Shown piece after piece: positions 8,951 through 16,291 of a stretch of DNA of 53,771 nt. Origin of the DNA: Planctomycetaceae bacterium. GTDB taxonomy: Bacteria > Planctomycetota > Phycisphaerae > SM23-33. The position numbers were made by a program, and so were the translations under genes. The notes under the pieces are model-generated. The model did not search any database, was not told the origin of the DNA, and was given only the letters and a program-made list of their open reading frames with translations. The DNA lies in contig JAJFVE010000175.1 of assembly GCA_021371965.1 (NCBI GenBank), positions 1 through 53,771 on the forward strand. Reading direction: 5' to 3'. Each line of letters opens with the position of its first letter. Positions within the stretch are counted from its first letter, which is position 1.

Positions 8951-9589
8951 ATGAAGACAACCGTACTGACCGTTCTGTGTGTCGCCGCCGTTGCCGGGGC
9001 GATTTTCGTGGCCAAGAGCCAGGGGTGGCTCACCGCCCCGGGCGTAACCTCAGCCGAGCCGACAGCGCCGGCACAGTCCAAGGAGAAGAATCCCGTGGTC
9101 ATCATGGAAACCTCGAAAGGCACCATCAAGATCGAGCTCTGGGCCGACAAGGCCCCCATCACCGTCAAGAACTTCCTGGCCTACACCGGAGAGAAATTCT
9201 TCGACGGCACGATCTTCCACCGCGTGATTCCCAACTTCATGATCCAGGGCGGCGGTTTCGACGCCGACATGAAGCAAAAGCCCACGCACGACCCGATCAA
9301 GAACGAAGCCAAGGCCGATCTCAAGAACACCCGCGGCACCATCGCCATGGCCCGCACCAGCGTCGTCGACAGCGCCACGGCCCAGTTCTTCATCAACCTC
9401 AAGGACAACGCCGTCCTCACCCCCCAGGACGAGACCGATGAGCGCTTCGGCTACTGCGCCTTCGGCCAGGTGACCGAGGGCATGGACGTCGTTGACGCCA
9501 TCGCCAAGGTCCGCACCGGAAACAAGAACGGCCATCAGGACGTCCCCGTCGAGACCGTGACGATCAAGTCCGTCCGCGTGGCCCCGTAG
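8951..9589 (+). CDS. Exported cyclophilin-type peptidyl-prolyl isomerase
   Basis: A 212-residue protein. Residues 1-22 form a hydrophobic signal or anchor, then a short linker, then a cyclophilin domain from about residue 48. Visible family segments are GTIKIELWADKAPITVKNF, FFDGTIFHRVIPNFMIQGG and the TAQFFINLKDN active-site strand. It catalyses cis-trans isomerisation of proline peptide bonds, here probably in the periplasm as a folding aid. The ATG at 8951 follows CCAGGAG at good spacing. It lies 15 bp after the carbamoyltransferase gene and may share its transcript. The TAG stop is the first part of a dispersed palindromic repeat. Confidence 0.94.
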   Translation: MKTTVLTVLCVAAVAGAIFVAKSQGWLTAPGVTSAEPTAPAQSKEKNPVVIMETSKGTIKIELWADKAPITVKNFLAYTGEKFFDGTIFHRVIPNFMIQGGGFDADMKQKPTHDPIKNEAKADLKNTRGTIAMARTSVVDSATAQFFINLKDNAVLTPQDETDERFGYCAFGQVTEGMDVVDAIAKVRTGNKNGHQDVPVETVTIKSVRVAP

Positions 9590-9657
9590 CACCGGCATCT
9601 TGCCCGTGAGTAGCACGGGCGTCTCGCCCGTGCATGCATGGGCGAGACGCCCATGCC
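9586..9657. repeat. GTAGCACGGGCGTCTCGCCCGTG palindrome cluster
   Basis: Tandem hairpin units of the form GTAGCAC-GGGC-nnnn-GCCC-GTG, followed by an inverted unit ATGGGCGAGACGCCCAT. Related units occur at 40944-40968 and 52891-52956. The first TAG is the stop codon of the cyclophilin gene. Confidence 0.75.
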
Positions 9658-9661
9658 GCCA

Positions 9662-10480
9662 TCACATCTGGTGGAACTTCCGCGCCACGGGCAGATACTC
9701 CGCCCGCACGGGTTGCATCTTTTCATTGATGTACTGCGCCAGGGTGGCCATGCCAGGCTCTTCGCTGGTGCCGTGATTGACGCGGATCACCGGATGACCG
9801 TCGTCTTCCCATCTCTGAATCTCATGCCAGTAGCATGAACCGTCGTCGCAGATCATCGACACGTCGCAACCCAGCTCACGAAAGCCCATCACCTGACATC
9901 CGCAGCCGGTGCCCACGCCGACCTTTGAAACCATCTGATCCAGGTCCCCCACCACCAGCGGATGAGGTTCGCCCACAGCCGCCGTACGGGAGGCCACCTG
10001 CATGGCAAAATCGCCCAGGCGCATCGGCGGCATGTCGTAACGGTGCAGCGTGCCCGGCCAGATCGTCTTATGAATCGCCACCGGCGGGCTGGTGAATCCC
10101 AGGAACTTCGCCCACGCGTAGGGGATGCCGTAGTCCGGCCAGATGTCCCACCGGTCGTGCAGCCGCATAACGGCGATGCCCTTATCAGCGATGAACCGGG
10201 CCTTGGGCGCGACCGCCGGACAGTCCTTAAGCACGTCGGGAAACACATCGGCCGTCAGCCCGTAGAACACCGGTTCATGCACCAGCAGCAGATCCACCCG
10301 GCGGTCGACGGCCGCCTGCAGCGCTGCCATGGAGGCGATCCACGAGACCAACACCGTCTCGACCGGCTTGTCGCCGTCGCCGGAGATGATACAGTCGCAA
10401 GTGTTGCCCGCCTTGTCCCCCTCCAGCCAAGGCGGCGTCAGACCGTCAATAAAGTGCTGATGAAACTCACGCAGGTTCAT
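9662..10480 (-). CDS. NIF3/DUF34 dinuclear-metal protein
   Basis: A 272-residue protein of the NIF3-like (DUF34) family, cytoplasmic proteins with a two-metal centre. Their biochemical role is unsettled; some are annotated as GTP cyclohydrolase 1 type 2. Metal-ligand segments are recognisable: LLLVHEPVFY, the equivalent of the usual HHP; MRLHDRWDIW, a His-x3-Asp type; and a late NHGTSEEPGM, matching the GHxxSE ligand loop. The start follows AGGAGG (minus strand) at ideal spacing. The first four bases overlap the end of the upstream membrane-protein gene (ATGA overlap), which suggests translational coupling. Confidence 0.85.
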   Translation of the reverse strand: MNLREFHQHFIDGLTPPWLEGDKAGNTCDCIISGDGDKPVETVLVSWIASMAALQAAVDRRVDLLLVHEPVFYGLTADVFPDVLKDCPAVAPKARFIADKGIAVMRLHDRWDIWPDYGIPYAWAKFLGFTSPPVAIHKTIWPGTLHRYDMPPMRLGDFAMQVASRTAAVGEPHPLVVGDLDQMVSKVGVGTGCGCQVMGFRELGCDVSMICDDGSCYWHEIQRWEDDGHPVIRVNHGTSEEPGMATLAQYINEKMQPVRAEYLPVARKFHQM

Positions 10481-11424
10481 GATGATTCCTCCTGTTTATC
10501 TACCACATGAATGACAGATGGCGCGGCGAAGGCCTCCAGCACCTCCCGCAAGACGTCGAAGTTGACGCTGGCACGTGGCACAACTATCTCCTCTGGGACG
10601 GCCAGAACTGCCATGCGTACCTCGGCTGAGTGTATTCTGATTGCATGGACGTCGGCCCATGGGATCAACCCTCCTGCCGGGTCAGAGAGCAGTCTGATTC
10701 CGCCAAGCTCAACGCCGATGCCTCTGTGCAAGAAGTGCCGCCGTAGGCCCGGGACGCGGCTGATCCCGATGCATGTCATTGCGCCGAAGAAAAACGCCGG
10801 TGCGGCATACGGCAGCGTGCCCGGCCACAGTCTGACAAGAACCACCGCAGCAACTATCATAACCAGAAGCGCCAAGAAGCGGCTCACGTCGGCGTAGGAG
10901 GACCTCCACACTGAGCAGCTTTTGCCCGAGCGGATCCTCCTCAGCATCGCTTCGGCCGCACCTTTGTGCACGAGGGGGTATATCTCATGCAGAGGCAGGT
11001 TCTTGGAGTCCATCTCGATGTTGTCTCGTTTCGTCCAGAGAACGATCCGATGGGGATGGTCCGTCTGGCGGCTCCACGCACAGCGGAGCTGGTCCATCTC
11101 CTCGTATCGAAGCTCGCGGTCCTTCTTCAACGACGTGACAACGATACGATCTTCCCAGAATTGAAGACCGGCAGCGGCCTGCTCTTTCAATTCCCGGTGA
11201 TACCCCTGCACCACCCAGGTGACGGCCAGTGCCACAAAAGCTGCGCCGATACAAATCCCGATCATCCACGAGACAAGCTTGCCAACGCCGACCTCGCGAA
11301 GGGACTGGGGCACCAGGAGCACACCTGCCACAGCAAAGACACCAAAGATTATTGCTGGGATAACACATCCCGCCAGCATCGTGCCCCGGCTGGGCGGCGG
11401 CGACTTGTACTGCGCTATCAACAT
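10477..11424 (-). CDS. Membrane protein with duplicated PH-like halves
   Basis: About 315 residues from the ATG at 11424. The sequence alternates a pair of membrane helices, a soluble beta-rich segment (GLQFWEDRIVVTSLKKDREL), a second helix pair, and a second soluble segment with IPWADVHAIRI. This resembles bacterial PH/YdbS-like membrane proteins built as two repeats. No catalytic motif is visible. Its stop overlaps the NIF3-like start by 4 bp, so the two are probably co-transcribed. No clear ribosome binding site is seen before the chosen start; the frame is open upstream into a palindromic repeat. Confidence 0.6.
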   Translation of the reverse strand: MLIAQYKSPPPSRGTMLAGCVIPAIIFGVFAVAGVLLVPQSLREVGVGKLVSWMIGICIGAAFVALAVTWVVQGYHRELKEQAAAGLQFWEDRIVVTSLKKDRELRYEEMDQLRCAWSRQTDHPHRIVLWTKRDNIEMDSKNLPLHEIYPLVHKGAAEAMLRRIRSGKSCSVWRSSYADVSRFLALLVMIVAAVVLVRLWPGTLPYAAPAFFFGAMTCIGISRVPGLRRHFLHRGIGVELGGIRLLSDPAGGLIPWADVHAIRIHSAEVRMAVLAVPEEIVVPRASVNFDVLREVLEAFAAPSVIHVVDKQEESS

Positions 11425-11440
11425 GATGGACGCAATTGTA

Positions 11441-11515
11441 CCGTTAGCGGCGGGACATGCCCCGCGCGTTTTGCAGATCCCGGAAACCGCGCGGGGCAAG
11501 CCCCGCCGCTAACGG
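11441..11515. repeat. GTTAGCGGCGGG palindrome
   Basis: Left arm CCGTTAGCGGCGGGACATGC (from 11441) pairs with a right arm ending GCCCCGCCGCTAACGG (11515); the arms are about 31 bp with few mismatches. A single related arm is at 30285-30316. No T-tract follows, so this is a repeat, not a terminator. Confidence 0.75.
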
Positions 11516-11578
11516 GGCGCATCCGCGTCCTCTTTCGTCCTCGTCGTCGTCCTCGTCGTCGGTTTTTGCTTCTTCCTC

Positions 11579-11597
11579 CATTCGTGTCATTCGTGGA
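11579..11597 (+). repeat. Solo CATTCGTG word arm
   Basis: CATTCGTGTCATTCGTGG is one arm of the palindrome family seen complete at 22972-23062, 25174-25643 and 34518-34613. No left arm is seen here. It ends just before the murA promoter. Confidence 0.55.
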
Positions 11598-11602
11598 CGT
11601 AA

Positions 11603-11631
11603 TTGGTTTTCCCCCCCTCGCGCGGTATGCT
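11603..11631 (+). promoter_or_regulatory. Probable promoter of murA
   Basis: TTGGTT (11603-11608), a 17-bp spacer, then TATGCT (11626-11631). Only 7 bp separate the -10 from the ATG at 11639, predicting a leaderless message. Confidence 0.5.
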
Positions 11632-11638
11632 TTCGGCC

Positions 11639-12904
<1,266 letters not shown>

Positions 12905-12915
12905 CGAAAAGCAGG

Positions 12916-12966
12916 CCGCTTCAGCGGGCTTGGCATGTGGTTCGACAAAGGCCTGCTGAAACAGGC
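12916..12966. repeat. Two small hairpins after murA
   Basis: CCGCTTCAGCGG (12916-12927) and GCCTGCTGAAACAGGC (12951-12966) are two short hairpins with related TTCAGC/GCTGAA loops. They could help end murA transcription, but no T-run follows. Confidence 0.4.
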
Positions 12967-13015
12967 TCCTGTGAGAAAAGCTTTTGTCATTCTGCCATGG
13001 CCAAAAGCCCTGGTC

Positions 13016-13423
13016 TTAAATCGCGGCCAGGAATTCGCTCGGCGACACAACAGCGATGTCAGCCTTACGAAAATGGCCGGGATTACGCGTAACGAGATAT
13101 GCCGACCGTGAGCGGACGGCGCTAACGAATTGAATAGCATCTTCAAAGTCTTCAAAATCGGCATCGATGGCCTGATCGATGATCTGGCTGTCGCAGGCGA
13201 CGGCCGTGAACAAACCCCTCATGCCCACAAGCGCTTTGCGAGCGACCGATAATCCTTCCCACTTGCGGACGAGGTAGAACACGTTTGAGAAGCTGATGGC
13301 TGATACGTGTGCGCGAATATCGCCGCGTTCGGCCAAGGACCATATCTTTTGCGCATCGTCGGCGAAGGGCTCGCGGCGGCCCAGGAAGTCGAGCAGGATG
13401 TTTGTGTCCAGAAAGACGTTCAC
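13016..13423 (-). CDS. PIN-domain toxin (VapC-like RNase)
   Basis: A 135-residue PIN-domain protein. The start MNVFLDTNILLDFL carries the first metal-binding Asp (residue 6); DFEDFEDAIQ and LVTRNPGHF are the usual later acidic and C-terminal segments. PIN toxins are Mg-dependent ribonucleases that cut tRNA, rRNA or mRNA when released from their antitoxin. Its start overlaps the upstream antitoxin stop by 4 bp, the normal coupled arrangement. Length is typical. The RNA target cannot be read from sequence. Confidence 0.88.
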   Translation of the reverse strand: MNVFLDTNILLDFLGRREPFADDAQKIWSLAERGDIRAHVSAISFSNVFYLVRKWEGLSVARKALVGMRGLFTAVACDSQIIDQAIDADFEDFEDAIQFVSAVRSRSAYLVTRNPGHFRKADIAVVSPSEFLAAI

Positions 13424-13674
13424 TTCTTGCCCCCGAACCGCTCCTCCAGGGCCTCGGTCAAGAGTTCACGGTCAGGCTTGCCCTTGGGAAAGGAGGCTAT
13501 TCCAAAAAGCCTTCGCGTAATAGGACCCGGCGGCACATCCGGCTTATCTTTGGCGTCAATGGCGGCCACAAATTGGGCGAACATGGCCGACACCGTTGTG
13601 CCCCGCTTGGCCGCAAGCTTCTTGGCTTTAGCAATAACTCTCGTGTCCGCGCTCAATGTCAACTTCCGAGTCAT
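13420..13674 (-). CDS. Antitoxin, DUF6364-like, partner of the PIN toxin
   Basis: An 84-residue protein beginning MTRKLTLSADTRVIAKAKKL. This matches the DUF6364-type antitoxins, with an N-terminal beta strand and helix like ribbon-helix-helix DNA binders (TLSADTRVIAKAKKLAAKRG). The Gly/Lys-rich C-terminal half probably binds and masks the toxin. It lies directly upstream of, and overlaps, the PIN gene. The ATG at 13674 follows AGGTG. Two TACGTA palindromes upstream are a likely autoregulatory operator. Confidence 0.8.
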   Translation of the reverse strand: MTRKLTLSADTRVIAKAKKLAAKRGTTVSAMFAQFVAAIDAKDKPDVPPGPITRRLFGIASFPKGKPDRELLTEALEERFGGKK

Positions 13675-13685
13675 GGGTTCACCTG

Positions 13686-13713
13686 TACGTAACTTATAAC
13701 ATAATCATACGTA
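13686..13713 (-). promoter_or_regulatory. Promoter/operator of the DUF6364/PIN module
   Basis: Two TACGTA palindromes (13686-13691 and 13708-13713) lie 22 bp apart centre to centre, about two helical turns. Between them is AT-rich sequence with TTATAA as a possible -10. This suits cooperative binding by ribbon-helix-helix dimers that repress their own operon; this is inference from spacing. Confidence 0.5.
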
Positions 13714-13806
13714 TCGGCATGCCAGAGATCAAGAGATGAAGAATCCCGGGCCTGGTCCGCAATCCGAAACCTGGCGGGTGGCCTGGGTAAGCACAGTGGT
13801 CTTGGT

Positions 13807-13923
13807 GGGTGCCACGCGCAACTCCGTTGTGCGTGCCCATGTGCGTTATGGCCGACAGGCTGTTCAATGGGAAGAGCATGGCCCTGATCGTTTGGGCGCC
13901 TCTCCTGGAAACGCGCGGCACCC
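13807..13923 (+). repeat. Double-hairpin element, copy 1 (right end decayed)
   Basis: Begins GGGTGCCACGC and then GCAACTCCGTTGTGC, an inverted repeat that is itself a hairpin, and aligns with copy 2 (14683-14826) through CAATGGGAAGAGCA. The right terminal repeat is reduced to GCGCGGCACCC. Similarity to copy 2 extends left to about 13773. It lies between the two toxin-antitoxin modules. Confidence 0.75.
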
Positions 13924-13983
13924 GTCCTTGCTGGCGAGGTGGCGGCGAATGTTGCCTGTGGGATTGCTTCGCCTGCGGGGATG

Positions 13984-14002
13984 GTATACACTTAATGTAT
14001 AC
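13984..14002. promoter_or_regulatory. Operator palindrome of the AbrB/Doc module
   Basis: A perfect inverted repeat GTATACA-CTTAA-TGTATAC, 21 bp before the AbrB start. It contains TATACA and probably overlaps the -10 (TTGCTT at 13964 is a weak -35). The symmetry fits binding of a dimeric AbrB/MazE-type antitoxin for autorepression. Confidence 0.6.
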
Positions 14003-14022
14003 AAAGCGGAGAGGCGGCAGTT

Positions 14023-14250
14023 ATGACAAAAACGCTGATCAAGCACGGTAACAGCCTGGCGCTGGTGATCGACAAGCCGATCCTGGAGATGCTGGATATC
14101 TCAAGCGATACGGCCCTTGAAGTGACCACCAACGGCGACGCGTTGATGATCACTCCTGTTCGGGGCAAGGCCCGTCAGGCGAAACTGCGCAATGCCCTGA
14201 AGAAGATCAACCGTCGATATGCCCACGATCTTAAACGGCTGGCGGAGTAG
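14023..14250 (+). CDS. AbrB/MazE-family antitoxin
   Basis: A 75-residue protein with a swapped-hairpin AbrB fold signature: TKTLIKHGNSLALVIDKPIL, then LDISSDTALEVTTNGDALMITP. The basic C-terminal tail (KARQAKLRNALKKINRRYAH) probably contacts the toxin. Such proteins bind DNA as dimers and neutralise the toxin encoded next door. The Doc gene starts 6 bp after the stop, indicating one operon. A perfect palindrome upstream is the likely operator. The module lies between two copies of a dispersed double-hairpin element. Confidence 0.85.
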   Translation: MTKTLIKHGNSLALVIDKPILEMLDISSDTALEVTTNGDALMITPVRGKARQAKLRNALKKINRRYAHDLKRLAE

Positions 14251-14256
14251 GCTGAG

Positions 14257-14637
14257 ATGATCGAGTTCCTCCATGTCGACGATGTGCTGCTGATGCACTC
14301 GGACCTCGTGGAGCGATACGGCGGTGAGCATGCGCTGCGTGACAGGGGACTGCTTGAATCTGCCGTTGCCCAGGCGCAGGCGACATTTGAAGGCAAACGC
14401 CTCCACAAGAATGTCTTCATGATGGCGGCCGCATATTTGTTCCATATCGTTCGAAACCATCCGTTTGTTGATGGCAACAAGCGGACCGGCGCCGTAGCCG
14501 CCCTTGCTTTCTTGGACATTAACGGGATCGAGGTCATCGCGCCGAAGGGCGAGCTGTACGAGATTACATTGGCGGCGGCCAATGGCAAGGCGAGCAAGGA
14601 CGCAATAGCAGGATTCCTCCGGAGCTATGCGCGTTGA
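14257..14637 (+). CDS. doc: Death-on-curing (Doc) toxin, Fic fold
   Basis: A 126-residue Doc protein. The motif HPFVDGNKRT (residues 68-77) has Lys where AMP-transferring Fic enzymes have Gly; in Doc this change turns the enzyme into a kinase. The characterised phage P1 Doc phosphorylates EF-Tu and stops translation. Length matches P1 Doc. The N-terminus FLHVDDVLLMHSDLVERYGG is also typical. It follows its antitoxin by 6 bp. Pairing with an AbrB-type rather than Phd-type antitoxin is a known variant. The target is assumed from the family. Confidence 0.92.
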   Translation: MIEFLHVDDVLLMHSDLVERYGGEHALRDRGLLESAVAQAQATFEGKRLHKNVFMMAAAYLFHIVRNHPFVDGNKRTGAVAALAFLDINGIEVIAPKGELYEITLAAANGKASKDAIAGFLRSYAR

Positions 14638-14682
14638 AATACACAGGCGGGCGGGTGGCCGTGGTAAGTAGAGATCGTGATT

Positions 14683-14826
14683 GGGTGCCACGCACAACTC
14701 CGTTGTGCGTGCCAATGTGCGCTGTGCCGGAGAGACTGATCAATGGGAAGAGCACCGCCCTGAATGTTTGAAGGTTCTTCCCCGATGTAGTCAGGGACAC
14801 GCACAACGGAGTTGTGCGTGGCACCC
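14683..14826 (+). repeat. Double-hairpin element, copy 2 (complete, 144 bp)
   Basis: Terminal inverted repeats of about 30 bp: the left begins GGGTGCCACGCACAACTCCG and the right ends CGTTGTGC-type sequence and GGCACCC. Each end is also a hairpin (GCACAAC/GTTGTGC). It is in the same orientation as copy 1, so the AbrB/Doc module is flanked by direct copies. No ORF lies inside; it resembles a MITE or REP pair. Confidence 0.85.
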
Positions 14827-14873
14827 ATCTGGGAATGTGTAGACCATGACAGGCGGCCAAGCCGTTCTTGGAC

Positions 14874-14909
14874 CTAATCCGCAATCCGAAATAAGCAATC
14901 CGCAATCAG
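14874..14909 (+). repeat. AATCCGCA word-repeat arm overlapping a stop codon
   Basis: Tandem words AATCCGCAATCCGAAATAAG then CAATCCGCAATCAGC. The TGA stop of the minus-strand cellulase-like gene (14906-14908) lies inside it, in the same word TGATTGCGGAT that supplies the recQ stop. Confidence 0.65.
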
Positions 14910-16072
14910 CTTCTCAGGAATCGGTCCGTCAGTCGCTGGTGCCAGCGGACGTCTTTCCAGTTCTCGAACTGCGGCTGGACGTAGTTGTGCGGGGTCCAGC
15001 CCCACATGCGGTAGTCGATGGCGTCTTCGACGGACCACTCGGCCCACTCCAGCAGCCACGACCAGTCCATCTCCGGGCTGTCGATGCAGTACCACGCCGC
15101 CCAGCTCTCGGTCGTCAGCAGCGGGATCCCGCGGGCGTCGGACATGGCCGCGAACTCGCCCACCTTGGCCCGCTGGCGGGCGCGGTACATGGCGGCTGAG
15201 GCCTTGTTGCTCTTAGCGGTCCGAATGCTGTACTCGGCATGCCAGTCGGTGCTGGTGAACATCTTGGGGCAGAACGCGTAGAACTGCGTGCGCTGGTGCC
15301 AGCGCGGGTCGGCGTCGCTGTAAAAGTGGATGTCCATGCAGTCCAGCTCGAGCTCGAGCTGCGTGTACCGCACGTCGCCGTGCAGCGAGACCATGAACTT
15401 CAGCTCCGGGAACTCCTTGCGCATGATGCCCATCGAGTCGTTGATCTGCTGCGTGACCACCTGCTGCCACTTGGCCGACCACGACGGCCCGCCTTCTTTC
15501 TCCAGGTAGCCCATCATGCCCGGCAGGAAGCACGGGAACTCGTTGTTGAGGTCGACGTACGCGCAGCCGTCGAACCCGAAGCGGCTCTTCCACTGCGTCA
15601 GAAAGTCGATCCAGCACTCGGTGGCCTCGACCAGCGTGTGCGGGTCGTGGCGGGTCGGCTGAATGCCGCCGCCCCACCAGGAGCTCAGGGCGTAGTAGAG
15701 CTTGCGGTCGATGACCTTCTCCATGAACTCGATGAGCCACTCGCCCGCGCGGCCTTGGAAGCCGGTGGGGCGGGTCCATGGCAGGTAGGGGATGTTCATC
15801 GTCTGCGTGAAGTCGATCTCGGGCCTGGACAGATCGATCGACTGCGGGACCGGGTCGATGCGCAGCGTGTTGTAGCCGCGCTCGATGGCCTCGTCGAGCA
15901 CGCGGTCGTAGTCCTCGAACGAGTCGCCCTTGACGTGGCGGGTCAGGAAGGCGTGGTCCCACATGACGGCCGTCATGCGCCGCGGCTGCAGCCAGTCGCG
16001 CATGTCAAAGCGGCGCAGGGGTTCGTACTTGTTGCCAAACACGGTCGAGGGCGGCATCGGGGGAAAGTCCAT
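14906..16072 (-). CDS. Cellulase-like glycoside hydrolase (TIM-barrel, clan GH-A type)
   Basis: A 388-residue protein with no signal peptide, so probably cytoplasmic. The segment YVDLNNEFPCF carries the Asn-Glu pair typical of the acid/base in clan GH-A hydrolases. LLTTESWAAWY about 150 residues later supplies a candidate nucleophile Glu. It resembles the cellulase-like family found beside other glycan genes in Planctomycetota and Bacteroidota. The substrate is uncertain; a beta-linked oligosaccharide or glycoside is likely. It is co-oriented with the GH127 gene 164 bp upstream. The ribosome binding site is weak. Confidence 0.75.
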   Translation of the reverse strand: MDFPPMPPSTVFGNKYEPLRRFDMRDWLQPRRMTAVMWDHAFLTRHVKGDSFEDYDRVLDEAIERGYNTLRIDPVPQSIDLSRPEIDFTQTMNIPYLPWTRPTGFQGRAGEWLIEFMEKVIDRKLYYALSSWWGGGIQPTRHDPHTLVEATECWIDFLTQWKSRFGFDGCAYVDLNNEFPCFLPGMMGYLEKEGGPSWSAKWQQVVTQQINDSMGIMRKEFPELKFMVSLHGDVRYTQLELELDCMDIHFYSDADPRWHQRTQFYAFCPKMFTSTDWHAEYSIRTAKSNKASAAMYRARQRAKVGEFAAMSDARGIPLLTTESWAAWYCIDSPEMDWSWLLEWAEWSVEDAIDYRMWGWTPHNYVQPQFENWKDVRWHQRLTDRFLRS

Positions 16073-16090
16073 TTCTTAATCCTTAAAAAC

Positions 16091-16291
16091 AAATTCGAAA
16101 TACGAATATCGAAATCCGAAACAAACAACAAAACAACGTAAACAACAAACTACAAATACGAAATCCGAAACAAACAACAAACAACAAATCGCAAATAAAG
16201 AATAAGTTACAGCAATGAGCAAATCCGAAGACGCTCTTATTGTTTTTTGCCTTTTGTTTTCTTGTTTCGAATTTCGGATTTCGAATTTCGA
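16091..16291. repeat. AT-rich word-repeat palindrome (TTCGAAATCCGAA)
   Basis: Left arm AATTCGAAATACGAATATCG and onward pairs with a right arm TTGTTTCGAATTTCGGATTT (from 16262). Words of about 9 bp recur within each arm, and a second internal arm lies near 16151. The right arm is read as the last roughly 20 codons of the GH127 gene, whose stop is at 16237-16239. Confidence 0.75.
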
